A stretch of DNA of 64,000 nt from CAZIVP01 sp964542915 (GTDB lineage: Bacteria; Calditrichota; Calditrichia; Calditrichales; Calditrichaceae), in the NCBI GenBank assembly GCA_964542915.1, contig CAZIVP010000001.1, positions 558,001 through 622,000 on the forward strand, read 5' to 3'. This document shows positions 27,701 through 36,128 of this stretch, one piece after another (positions within the stretch are counted from its first letter, which is position 1; each line of letters starts with the position of its first letter). The position numbers and the translations under genes are program-made. The notes beneath the pieces are model-generated. The model made no database searches, had not been told where the DNA came from, and saw nothing but the letters and a program-made list of their open reading frames with translations.

Positions 27701-28870
27701 AAATTAACGTTTAAGCCTGCCGGCATTAAGGAATCACTCTCCGAAGGCGTCATCGTTATGCGTTTTGAAAGAGATACCGTTGCGCTGGATACGATGCATA
27801 TACGCTTAAGCAAGGGGCGTATCAATGCCAAAGGTTATATGGCTCTTCGTGAAAACGGCGTTCATGATATCGATCTTCAATTATCGGCGGAAGCGCTACA
27901 ATTTACCGGTAATAAACAATATCAGATCAAAGTCAACAAGGCCGCTCTTGTCTATAAAGACCGTGAAAACCACTACCTGCTGGACGGCGATGTCGTTCTG
28001 GGTGAAACGAGACTGACGGACAATTTTGAAGCCCAGGATATTTTGTCCTTATTTCGCAATGCAGAACGGCCCGTTGATACGCCTCCGGAAATCTTTCAAA
28101 AAACACGCAATAACATTCGTATCCGCGAGGGTGAGCAAATTTGGATTGATAACAATATCGCGCGTTTAAGATTGCATCCGGAGCTGGTGGTCATAGGAAC
28201 ATTGGCAAAGCCGAACATCGGCGGGCGCCTCTCTGTGGAAGAAGGCTATGTCCTGTATCTGGATCGTAAGTTTGAGATCAGTCGCGGAGTGCTGGATTTT
28301 GTCGATCCGGATCAAATACGACCAATTGTGGACGTGCAGGCGCAGGCTCATCTTAAAAGCTACCAAACCATGGAACGCACCGACTACACCATCCATATGG
28401 TTATCGGCGGCGCCATTGATGAAGCGACGGTTGAAATAACCTCCGACCCGCCGTTGGATAAAACCGATATTTTATCCCTGTTAACCGTCGGCGCGACGCG
28501 TAAACAATTGAGCGGCGGAAATGAACAGGAGGTGAGCACCGGCGAAATCCTGAAACAACGCCTGGAATCCTTCTCCAGCCAGCGCATTTCGGGTTACGTG
28601 TCTCGAAAAGTCGGCAATCTGTTGGGATTGGAAGAGATGAGCATCGAAGGCAATGTGTTCAACATCAACAGCGGTGCGGCGCCACAAGTAGTGGCGGCGA
28701 AAAAACTAAGCGACCGCGTCAAAATTATTTACATCACGTCCGTCGGCCATCTGAACGAACATCGTATACGATTGGATTACAGACTCTCGGATCATTTTTC
28801 CTTGGAGGGTCAGACCGATCAGCGTGGAAAATCAGGTATCGATTTAAAGTATCGCATCGAATTCAAATAG
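24770..28870 (+). CDS. tamB: Translocation and assembly module protein TamB (AsmA-like)
   Basis: The 1366-residue protein has one N-terminal membrane anchor (about residues 15-38), then a long run of beta-rich AsmA/VPS13-like repeats and a C-terminal TamB (DUF490) domain (about 1000-1366). The terminal part has I-D-V-Q-A-Q-A, D-P-P-L-D-K-T-D-I-L-S-L-L and Y-R-L-S-D-H-F-S-L. TamB spans the periplasm and is thought to carry phospholipids to, or help assemble proteins in, the outer membrane. The BamA/TamA-like gene starts 53 bases downstream, the expected partner. Confidence 0.92.
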   Translation: MAKNFTSKKRTILRWVLRIVVLFVLFCFLFLSFLTLPPGERLICNMLEAALNKGASTNISIGKIETNLLTRFRVYDLSIASQSPDAERPFAEAPMILVHYNISDLLFSPTTIRNILIEDFRLNVYRDSSGALNLPEMADATNGLAEEVDDTEPSLGLIIETFQVQNASLNYQDRLVPIEGRLEQLDVHISGAEKTGYAFNVESLGGSLHHRQRSLELQKMGLYGVWRPDVLNLDEFVLNFSGLESRSGFQIHFGESSPISGRINISLDAGVFADRFRQFLPPYLYPLQSQIEADFSINGTLEQPQIQGRLNWPSLTVSEYTMPAGTVELNYEDQQVMLEQADLPFLEGRIRAEGVVTLGHAFDHSLNVVIQNLDADRLWNFFYKEDGLYEGHISGRIHSQGPLADIMNVRLRSSLGLRNVRYKNKAISDFEAQFHYQNGKVNMHYSHAASFMEVNLERSDGALQGQFEADITDIGALAALFQVPDVQGRISANGTISGSLEEPQMAVTFQGGPISYRDFPLGRLNGHAAYRDQQIELTSVSFEGSRTAGDSSPFPFGLDSVSGGFAYHGNLNGTWPALTGALNLRLNDFSFGQIHLDSAKIAITSDGQTLALSNSRVYRDSLSVLLQGQCLLSQWRGDLGIRAFEQQRIPSDQTVIDSVKEMGERFRQKAVGTIDARFNFGDTLKTRVHVNGRNLRLASLLKLMPSAVPIQGNLNFDGAFDGSVKYPRARLNVLVDSVSIAQTGLDSVKGRIRITPNQVNVDSIIIQYADNRSMIRSRLQWVRSAQGYPTVTGKSKISGTAHGSQLHLALLNPILADGMQLSGSAAYKLRWSGTLDKPRLTGNLAIADGTWQLGKDVQPIDAIRADIALDENQLKLKRVQWRINRFPFGLQGKIGIDEWQRFAPDIRLSIDEQEVMQFTGRMVRDSLDLHCRIDAFPIATLPVMTNAIEQPEGFLSANLSIEGATAAPEMQGRVSMRKLTFKPAGIKESLSEGVIVMRFERDTVALDTMHIRLSKGRINAKGYMALRENGVHDIDLQLSAEALQFTGNKQYQIKVNKAALVYKDRENHYLLDGDVVLGETRLTDNFEAQDILSLFRNAERPVDTPPEIFQKTRNNIRIREGEQIWIDNNIARLRLHPELVVIGTLAKPNIGGRLSVEEGYVLYLDRKFEISRGVLDFVDPDQIRPIVDVQAQAHLKSYQTMERTDYTIHMVIGGAIDEATVEITSDPPLDKTDILSLLTVGATRKQLSGGNEQEVSTGEILKQRLESFSSQRISGYVSRKVGNLLGLEEMSIEGNVFNINSGAAPQVVAAKKLSDRVKIIYITSVGHLNEHRIRLDYRLSDHFSLEGQTDQRGKSGIDLKYRIEFK

Positions 28871-28922
28871 CGTATTGCCTAAGAGAGTGCGAGCGGTCAA
28901 TCAAAAATTTGAACGAATTGTA

Positions 28923-30725
28923 ATGAGCATGAAAACGGTAAAATGGCGATTTGTGGTCAGTATATGTCTGGTATTTTTGATGCCACTGTCCATACGGGCA
29001 CAGAGCGATGCCGAAAAATATAAGATTAAATCGGTGCATTTTGAAGGCAACAGGGCATTCTCGGATAAACGCCTGCACAATGTCATGATATCAAGGCCCT
29101 CTTCCCTGTTCAATACCGTCCGCTTTTACCGGCCTGTTCTGCAAAAAGATTTGGAAAATCTGGAACGGTTTTACAACCAGCATGGCTACTTACAGGCGTC
29201 CGTGCAGGACCATAGTGTTGCATTGGATTCCAGCCGCCGTACCGCCAGCATTCGCATATCCATCGCTGAGGGGCCTCTGACCCGCGTGGAGGGGGTATCC
29301 ATTTTCGGAAATGAATATTTTAGCGAAGAACAATTGTTAGAAAACATTTCGATCCAAAGCGGCGATCCGTTATTACGAAAAGCAATTGAAAAGGCCAACA
29401 CGGCGATCTTATCGCGCTACGCCGATCATGGTTTCCTAGATGCCGAGGTGAAACCGGATGTGAAAGTGGATAACCAAAACCATCGCGCTTTGATCGATTT
29501 TATCATTGAAGAACGCACTCGTTATCGGGTTGGCGTGATACATATCCAGGGTCTCGAAAAAACCCGTCCGCATGTGGTGCGCCGGGAATTGAAATTTGCC
29601 GAAGGTGAAATCATCAATTATTCCAAATTGCTGGAATCGCAACGCGCACTCTATTTGACCGGCTTGTTCCGAAGCGTTTTCATCCGGCCGCAATCGGGTC
29701 AAAAATCGGATTCGAGCTACCGCGATGTTATCATTGAAATTAAAGAGAATATGTCCGTGGAATTTAACGTCTCGGTCGGATACGGCACGATCGAAAAATT
29801 GCGGACACGAATCGAAACCTACAACAATAATTTAGACGGAACCGCCCGTAAAGTGGGCATTGCGGCGCGGCTGAGCTTTGTGCAACGCGGACTGGAAGCG
29901 TCGTTTACGGAGCCCTGGACCTTTGGAACACGCTGGCGGACCGATATCAACGCGGTCGCGGAAAATCTGGAAGAACCGGGCTATCACCTGGATCGTATTG
30001 GCGGCCGCATCACGATCGGACGTTCCTTTTTGAAACGATCCAATTCCACATTGACCTATCGGCAGGAAAATGTGCGTCTGAGCGACGTCAGAACCGTAAA
30101 AATTCCCGATCAATTGCGTAACGATGTGCGCAGTTTAAAACTTTCGCTGATTTACGATACACGCGACAATCTATTCAATACGAAGAAAGGGTTGTATTTC
30201 GAATGGAGCAATGAATCAGCGGGCGCTTTTTTACAGGGCGACATCAATTTTCTGCGTTCAACGTTTCTGTTCAAATATTTTAAGAACTTAACCGCCGAAG
30301 CCGTTTTGGCGACGGCGATGGATTTAGGTTTTATCAAGCCTGACAACGGGCTGGCTACCATTCCGCTCAACGAGCGTTTCTATGCCGGCGGGCCTAATAC
30401 CATCCGCAGCTTTGATTACCAGAAAGCGGGACCGCTTGATGAAAACCGCATCCCAACCGGCGGAACCTTCAAAGTGGTTTGGAACGCGCTTGAGTTGCGC
30501 CGGACGCTATACAAGATGATCGGCGGCGCCGTTTTTGTCGATTTGGGCAACGTATGGCGGGATGTCAGCGATGTGCAGTTGCTTGATTTACGTTCGGCCA
30601 TCGGCGCGGGCTTACGCATCAATACGCCCATTGGACTGGGAAGGCTCGACGGAGGCTGGAATCCCGATCCGCAAAACGGAGAGCCGGTCTGGAAAATCTA
30701 TCTGAGCATGGGACAGGCGTTTTGA
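28923..30725 (+). CDS. BamA/TamA-family outer-membrane assembly factor (Omp85)
   Basis: I place the start at ATG 28923, where a signal peptide follows (V-V-S-I-C-L-V-F-L-M-P-L-S, cut near I-R-A-Q); the longer TTG frame prefixes polar residues. About four POTRA-like units (roughly residues 20-330) are followed by the 16-strand surface-antigen barrel. The barrel has the G-G-P-N-T-I-R-S-F motif (the L6 [VI]RGF region, here I-R-S-F) and a terminal aromatic (G-Q-A-F). At about 600 residues it is shorter than E. coli BamA (five POTRAs, ~810), closer to TamA. It is coupled to tamB, so it is most likely the TamA-type partner. Confidence 0.9.
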   Translation: MSMKTVKWRFVVSICLVFLMPLSIRAQSDAEKYKIKSVHFEGNRAFSDKRLHNVMISRPSSLFNTVRFYRPVLQKDLENLERFYNQHGYLQASVQDHSVALDSSRRTASIRISIAEGPLTRVEGVSIFGNEYFSEEQLLENISIQSGDPLLRKAIEKANTAILSRYADHGFLDAEVKPDVKVDNQNHRALIDFIIEERTRYRVGVIHIQGLEKTRPHVVRRELKFAEGEIINYSKLLESQRALYLTGLFRSVFIRPQSGQKSDSSYRDVIIEIKENMSVEFNVSVGYGTIEKLRTRIETYNNNLDGTARKVGIAARLSFVQRGLEASFTEPWTFGTRWRTDINAVAENLEEPGYHLDRIGGRITIGRSFLKRSNSTLTYRQENVRLSDVRTVKIPDQLRNDVRSLKLSLIYDTRDNLFNTKKGLYFEWSNESAGAFLQGDINFLRSTFLFKYFKNLTAEAVLATAMDLGFIKPDNGLATIPLNERFYAGGPNTIRSFDYQKAGPLDENRIPTGGTFKVVWNALELRRTLYKMIGGAVFVDLGNVWRDVSDVQLLDLRSAIGAGLRINTPIGLGRLDGGWNPDPQNGEPVWKIYLSMGQAF

Positions 30726-30847
30726 AGAAAGCCCCAATGGCGTCACAGAACATTATTGGTCAATCATCTTCATGTTGTCGGCTGCAGAGGTCATGACCAT
30801 GTTTAATTCAAAGTCTTCAAATTAAAATAAAAAACCGGAGATTTTAA

Positions 30848-31837
30848 ATGGAATTCACAACCCTTTCGGCACTCAAACAAGACGTTTCGCGCATCGGATT
30901 GGGAAGCTGGGCCATCGGCGGCTGGATGTGGGGCGGAAGCGATGAAAAGCAATCGATACGCGCCGTTCATTCGGCGCTGGATCATGGCATCAATCTGATC
31001 GATACGGCGCCGGTCTATGGTTTTGGCCGCTCGGAAGAAATCGTCGGAAAAGCCATTCGGGAATACGGTCAACGTGAGAACATCATATTGGCCACCAAGA
31101 CCGGCATCGAATGGACGGATACAGGCGGCGTCTTTCGCAACGCCTCCCAAAGACGCATCGAGCGGGAAATAGAAGACTCGCTGAAGCGTCTGCAAACGGA
31201 CTATATCGATATTTATCAGGTGCACTGGCCCGATCCCCATATCCCGCTGCACGAAACGGCCGCGGCTTTGAATGTACTGTATGAAAAAGGCGCCGTTCGC
31301 GCCATTGGCGTGAGCAATTTTGATCCCGCACAAATGGCAACGTTCCGGCAGGCGGCGCCGCTGCACACAAACCAACCGCCCTACAATCTCTTTGAACGGG
31401 GTATCGAATCTTCGATTCTGTCGTATTGCCGGGATGAAGGTATTGCGATTATCGCCTACGGTGCGCTTTGCCGCGGATTGCTGAGCGGCAAAATGCATAA
31501 AGACCGGACGTTTGAAGGCGATGATTTGCGTAACGTGGATCCCAAGTTTCAACCGCCCCGTTACGAGCAGTACCTGAGCGCGGTAGATCTACTGGATCGC
31601 TTCGCTCGTGAACAGTACGACCGGCGTGTAATCGATCTGGCGGTGCGCTGGATCCTGGATCAGGGCGTTGACGTCGCTCTTTGGGGTGCCAGGCGTCCGG
31701 ATCAGTTGGAAAGCATCGAAAATATATTCGGCTGGTCGCTGGATCTTTCGGCAAAAAAACAAATCGACGCAATTTTATCTGAAACGATCCATGATTCCGC
31801 GGGACCCGAATTTATGGCGCCGCCGGCCCGCAAATAG
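30848..31837 (+). CDS. Aldo/keto reductase
   Basis: The 329-residue protein is an AKR TIM barrel with the catalytic tetrad visible. D and Y are in D-T-A-P-V-Y-G-F-G-R-S-E, K is in L-A-T-K-T-G, and H is in Y-Q-V-H-W-P-D. It ends with the NADP-site motif W-G-A-R-R-P-D-Q-L. It reduces or oxidises a sugar or aldehyde with NADP(H); the substrate is unknown. CCGGAG precedes the ATG. Confidence 0.95.
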   Translation: MEFTTLSALKQDVSRIGLGSWAIGGWMWGGSDEKQSIRAVHSALDHGINLIDTAPVYGFGRSEEIVGKAIREYGQRENIILATKTGIEWTDTGGVFRNASQRRIEREIEDSLKRLQTDYIDIYQVHWPDPHIPLHETAAALNVLYEKGAVRAIGVSNFDPAQMATFRQAAPLHTNQPPYNLFERGIESSILSYCRDEGIAIIAYGALCRGLLSGKMHKDRTFEGDDLRNVDPKFQPPRYEQYLSAVDLLDRFAREQYDRRVIDLAVRWILDQGVDVALWGARRPDQLESIENIFGWSLDLSAKKQIDAILSETIHDSAGPEFMAPPARK

Positions 31838-31939
31838 GTGAAACGTCTGTTTTAATGGGGGCAAAAAAATTAATGTTCAATGACATCGATATCTATTAAT
31901 AACACAAAAGTCGATTTACGTTGAAAGGGAGACGGCGTG

Positions 31940-32389
31940 ATGAACCTCATTAAACTGAATCCACCCAATTATCTTTATATCGCTTTTTTATTGATGCTCG
32001 CGTTGTACCTTTTCTTTCCCGGCGCACGAGTCATTACGTATCCCTACCATCTTACAGGAATGCTGTTCATTGTTCTGGGTTCACTACTGAATGTTGCGGC
32101 GGACCGTGCTTTCAAAGAAAACAATACCATGGTCAAACCGCTGCTCGACGCCAGCTTTTTGATTACAGGGGGCGTATTCCGGTTGAGCCGCAATCCCATG
32201 TATCTGGGATACGTTTTGATTTTACTGGGCATCGCATTCATTATGGGAACCGCATCGCCCTTTATTATCGTTTTGTTGTTTGCTCTTTTGATGGATCGTG
32301 TTTTCATCAAGCATGAAGAACGGCGTCTGGAGGCGATCTTTGCTGAAACCTGGTTTCAGTACAGGAGTAAAATAAGACGATGCTTTTAG
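31940..32389 (+). CDS. ICMT/PEMT-family membrane methyltransferase
   Basis: The ATG at 31940 has GGGAG 8 bases upstream, preferred over the adjoining GTG. The ~149-residue protein has about four membrane helices and the family signature S-R-N-P-M-Y-L-G-Y with a C-terminal E-E-R-R-L-E-A-I-F...W-F-Q-Y. Relatives are isoprenylcysteine carboxyl methyltransferase-like or phospholipid methyltransferases. In bacteria the substrate is usually unknown. Confidence 0.88.
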   Translation: MNLIKLNPPNYLYIAFLLMLALYLFFPGARVITYPYHLTGMLFIVLGSLLNVAADRAFKENNTMVKPLLDASFLITGGVFRLSRNPMYLGYVLILLGIAFIMGTASPFIIVLLFALLMDRVFIKHEERRLEAIFAETWFQYRSKIRRCF

Positions 32390-32532
32390 CAAAGAATTGT
32401 TTTATAATTTAAATTAAACGTTGTTTGTATGTAGTACGCTTGGTTGAATAACTTGCAAGCTGTGGATTCATCTTTATAAATTTGTGGTAACAATTTACTG
32501 ATTGATAAAATTGTGACATTGAGGGCGTCAAC

Positions 32533-33222
32533 ATGGCTAAAAATTATTACGTTATTTTAGGCATCGATACCGAGGCCAGCCAGCAGGACATAAAGTCCGC
32601 CTACCGGCGCTTAGCCATGCAGTATCATCCCGACCATTACGGAAACAACTGTAAACCATTTCGGGATATTCAGGAAGCGTATGATGTACTGAGCGATCCG
32701 GAAAGGCGGCGGCGGTATGACCACTCCCAACGTTCTGCGTCGGTTAATGTCAATGTACAGAACAGCGCCCGCAGAACGCGTTCGGAACCGATACACAACC
32801 GCCCGCGCGGATACACGGGAAATCGGAGCGATCGACCTTTTTCAGGATTCGGTAGGTCGTCCGTGGATGATATTTTCGAACAATTGTGGCAGGATCTCGA
32901 TCCCTTTGGTAAATCTTCCGGTATGCATCAAAATGGATTTGATGTGGATATTATTTTGAGGCCGCAGGAGGCGCGCCACGGTACGCAAACCGAACTGGAA
33001 TTGCCGCTTCCGGTTACATGCCCGCAGTGTAACGGTCGGGCGACCACCGGATTTTATATTTGTCATCACTGCCGGGGCGCGGGGGCCGTTGAACAGACCC
33101 ATGCAATCCGACTCGATATTCCGGCCGGTATCCCGGATGGCAGCCGCAGGCAGGTCGCCGTGGAAAGCGAGGACGGATACGGCGTTTTGCTCAATTTGAA
33201 TTTTACGATTCAGGAACATTAA
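32533..33222 (+). CDS. Short DnaJ-like co-chaperone with a single zinc centre
   Basis: The 229-residue protein has an N-terminal J domain (1-65) with an intact H-P-D motif (Y-H-P-D-H-Y), an S/R/N-rich linker, and then a compact region with only two C-x-x-C motifs (C-P-Q-C-N-G and C-H-H-C-R-G). That is one zinc site instead of the two (four motifs) of DnaJ. It ends with a fragment of the DnaJ C-terminal substrate domain (L-D-I-P-A-G-I-P-D-G-S). The length is about 60% of DnaJ. No Hsp70 or GrpE gene is nearby, so it is an accessory J protein. Confidence 0.88.
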   Translation: MAKNYYVILGIDTEASQQDIKSAYRRLAMQYHPDHYGNNCKPFRDIQEAYDVLSDPERRRRYDHSQRSASVNVNVQNSARRTRSEPIHNRPRGYTGNRSDRPFSGFGRSSVDDIFEQLWQDLDPFGKSSGMHQNGFDVDIILRPQEARHGTQTELELPLPVTCPQCNGRATTGFYICHHCRGAGAVEQTHAIRLDIPAGIPDGSRRQVAVESEDGYGVLLNLNFTIQEH

Positions 33223-33398
33223 TCCCTAACGGGTTATGGAACGGATGAATAATTTTGTTTTACTCAACGCACATGTGTATCCGGTTGAAAAAAATCAAAT
33301 AGAATAGCAAACGTCATTACGATACACTAAACAAAAAATCAGGCGGCTAAAGTTTCTTGATTATATTTTAAGAATTGGCGCTTTTTTCGGCAGTGAAT

Positions 33399-33434
33399 AA
33401 AAAAGGCTGTATCCGCAGATACAGCCTTTTTTAA
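33399..33434. terminator. Bidirectional terminator between convergent genes
   Basis: A perfect 13-bp stem AAAAGGCTGTATC / GATACAGCCTTTT with a 4-base loop is flanked by A and T runs, so it can stop transcripts of the J-protein gene and of the transglutaminase gene on the other strand. Confidence 0.93.
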
Positions 33435-33439
33435 TACGC

Positions 33440-35029
33440 CTATTTCAATGGTTCCCATTCAGCAAACGTTTCGATGTTAACCTTAACCTGAGGTTCGGTC
33501 TCGTAGCGTTCGTTGTAATTGTAATACCAGCCCAGATATTCGGAATCGCCGCCGCCCCGGGTGGTAATGAGAAAGCGGTTCGGTAAATTTCCGATATTCA
33601 TGGCCCGGTCGCGCGGGAGCGGGTCGTCGCCGCCCTGCGGATCGATGGGAATCCAGCCGTAATTGGGCAGGTAGATTTCCGGCCAGCGATGAAAGACGTC
33701 GTCCAGGCTGGCGTCGTCTCCGCGCACCACAATGGCGCCCACATAACGGGCCGGTAAACCGACGGCGCGCGCCAGGGCGATGAAGCTAATGGTATATTCC
33801 GAGCAAGAGCCGGTGCCGCGCTGCAACACAACCGGCGCCACATTCCAGCCACCCTCCAGCTTGTACTCCAGTTGGTTGCGCACATAGTTGAACACCCGCC
33901 GTGCAATCCAATAGGGATTTTGCTCGTCGCCGCGGATCTCCTTTGCCGTTTTTTGAATGAAGGGGTCGTCTAACATGTATTTACTACCGTTAGCGGTATA
34001 TAGTTGTTTGATATCTTTCGGAATGTCATCCAGCGTGCCGCAGCGATCGGGAAAGATATAATAACGGATATTGGAGATATTGGTCTCTACTTTCATGACC
34101 GACTCAAGGACCGCTTCTGAGGGTTGGTCATGGTAATTAAATACAGCGACGGGCTGGCGCCATTGATCCTGTTCCTTTTTAAATTTTGCCGGTGAGAAGC
34201 TGATGTTTTCGATTTTCTGTTGTCGTAAATTGCCTGGAAGAGCCAGGTATGTTTCCAGACGGTGTAACATACCTGTACCGTATGTCTTAACCTGGTGCGT
34301 TAGGGTAACTTCGGCGTGACGTTCATCGGTCAGGCGATATAAATCATTATCCTGCCGGACAATTTGATAGAGGCTATCGCTTTCATAATCGACCAGCCAG
34401 AGATGCTTGCCGTCCCAGGCCATGCCGCGGGGATAGGGCGCCGGCGTTTCGGCGATGATGATCACTTCGCCGCTTTCTTTATCGACCATGTACATTTCGT
34501 CTTCATAGCGGTCGTTGCACCACAGATAGCGTTCGTCGAAGGTTAGACCGTTCACCCGCCGGGCCGGACCTTTAATGGTCTGAACCGCGGTACCGTCGTT
34601 CATGTCGATGCGCATGATTTCGTTGCTGCGGTTGTCGCTCACCCAGAGGGCGCTGCCGTCCCAGGCGAGTCCCTGCGGGCTGGAGGAGGGTGCCCCCAGG
34701 ACATTCAGGATGCGTCCGTTAGCGGGATCGATTTGAAACAGCTTTTGTTGTTTGTTATCGGCGTTCCAGAGATGTTCGCCGTCCCAGGCCAGCCCCATAG
34801 GCCAGAACCCGGGGGATGGGATACTGTCTCGCACCGTACCGTCGGAAGGATCAATGCGATAGATTTGATCGCTTTTGTAGTCGGCCAACCACAACGATTG
34901 GCCGTCGTACACCAGGCCGGTGGGGAAGTTGCCCGGCGTTTTGAAAGCCTTGACGACTTTACCCGGCCAGGCGGGCAGTTGGGCGGCGATCAGTAAAAGG
35001 AAAGCGATGGTAATAGTTAGGCGACGCAT
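33440..35029 (-). CDS. Secreted transglutaminase-like protein with NHL/beta-propeller repeats
   Basis: The start at 35029 has GGAGG upstream and gives a signal peptide (M-R-R-L-T-I-T-I-A-F-L-L-L-I-A-A-Q, cut near L-P-A-W). Residues ~25-240 form a beta-propeller of about five repeats with the recurring L-A-W-D-G...L-W-[NVLC] signature and D-x-x-x-D-x-[IM]-[YM]-x-[IV]-D. The C-terminal half is a transglutaminase fold with the catalytic triad: C in G-T-G-S-C-S-E-Y, H in V-F-H-R-W-P-E and D in P-I-D-P-Q-G-G-D. It is likely a periplasmic or secreted protease or cross-linking enzyme. The substrate is unknown. Confidence 0.88.
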   Translation of the reverse strand: MRRLTITIAFLLLIAAQLPAWPGKVVKAFKTPGNFPTGLVYDGQSLWLADYKSDQIYRIDPSDGTVRDSIPSPGFWPMGLAWDGEHLWNADNKQQKLFQIDPANGRILNVLGAPSSSPQGLAWDGSALWVSDNRSNEIMRIDMNDGTAVQTIKGPARRVNGLTFDERYLWCNDRYEDEMYMVDKESGEVIIIAETPAPYPRGMAWDGKHLWLVDYESDSLYQIVRQDNDLYRLTDERHAEVTLTHQVKTYGTGMLHRLETYLALPGNLRQQKIENISFSPAKFKKEQDQWRQPVAVFNYHDQPSEAVLESVMKVETNISNIRYYIFPDRCGTLDDIPKDIKQLYTANGSKYMLDDPFIQKTAKEIRGDEQNPYWIARRVFNYVRNQLEYKLEGGWNVAPVVLQRGTGSCSEYTISFIALARAVGLPARYVGAIVVRGDDASLDDVFHRWPEIYLPNYGWIPIDPQGGDDPLPRDRAMNIGNLPNRFLITTRGGGDSEYLGWYYNYNERYETEPQVKVNIETFAEWEPLK

Positions 35030-35312
35030 ACATATGCCTCCTGCGTTTTTTAACGGTAATGTTCCGTGCATTTGTTTTTGAATTTACAAAGCCGGACCTT
35101 CATTTAAAAGGAATTTATGCTAAAGAATTTTCTCCTGATGCGGAGCAAATAATAAAACAGGTAAAGCATAAATTCCAATGATACAATCGGCATCGTGTCC
35201 AGCGGTATTTATATCTACCGGTTAAAAACGGCGCATCATGCAATATCACGAAAGATGTTATTGGTAAGGTGCGTTTAAATTTCAACACTTCGTATTAAAA
35301 TCAATACATAAT

Positions 35313-36014
35313 CTATCGATGTTCAAACAACCACTGTACAATATCGTACGCCGCCGCAAACACTACATCGGCCTGTTGTAATTTTTTGCGGTCGTTAAAA
35401 CGATTCTCGATGGCTACACAGTATAATCCGGCCCGTTTGGCGCTCTCTACCCCGGCCGCCGAATCCTCCACCGCCAGACACTGCTCCGGCCGCAGGCGCA
35501 AATGCTGAACGGCTCTGGCATAAATATCGGGCTGCGGCTTTTTATGCGTTACCTCGTCGCCGGCCACAATGGTCTTAAAAATCCCTTCGAGTTGCAGCTC
35601 GTAGTCGGGATGAGCATGCAGGTTGTGCAGGATGGCGTTGATCTGCTCCCGCGTGGAAGAGGAGGCCAGGGCCAGCGCCATGTGGTTATTGATCCCAAAA
35701 TCAATCAGATCGATGATGCCGGGGTTGGGCGTCAGCTGCCTTTCCGCCAGCAGCTGCAGATACAGATCATCCCGGCGGCGGGCGGCCTGCTTTATTTCGA
35801 GCGGCGGATCGGGTTGCCAGAGCCGGTTGATCGTACGGATATTTTCCTCTACCGAGTGACCGACAAAGGCGTGGATATCCTCTTCGTTGAAGTTCAGGTT
35901 CAATTCCTTCATAAACAGCACGAACGCCTGAACATGGGTGGGCTCGGTATCCACCAGCACCCCGTCCATGTCCAGTATGATCGCCCTTAAATCGCTAATC
36001 ACCGTGTGATCCAT
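35313..36014 (-). CDS. HAD-superfamily phosphatase (beta-phosphoglucomutase-like)
   Basis: The start at ATG 36014 is preferred over the GTG at 36032, because AAGGA lies 8 bases before the ATG. The ~233-residue protein has HAD motif I (I-I-L-D-M-D-G-V-L-V-D-T-E), motif II (A-L-A-S-S-S), the lysine region H-K-K-P-Q-P-D-I-Y and motif III (V-E-D-S-A-A-G-V). The alpha-helical cap between I and II fits subfamily IA3, which covers phosphatases and beta-phosphoglucomutase. Substrate is not determinable. Confidence 0.93.
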   Translation of the reverse strand: MDHTVISDLRAIILDMDGVLVDTEPTHVQAFVLFMKELNLNFNEEDIHAFVGHSVEENIRTINRLWQPDPPLEIKQAARRRDDLYLQLLAERQLTPNPGIIDLIDFGINNHMALALASSSTREQINAILHNLHAHPDYELQLEGIFKTIVAGDEVTHKKPQPDIYARAVQHLRLRPEQCLAVEDSAAGVESAKRAGLYCVAIENRFNDRKKLQQADVVFAAAYDIVQWLFEHR

Positions 36015-36128
36015 GTCCGAATTCCTTTTCACGTAAAAATGATCTGCAGAGCATACGGTTTAATCCCATTTCACCTTAAAATAATCCCTTAATCATCGCT
36101 GAACGCAGCGTCCTGGGCGGTGCGGCGT

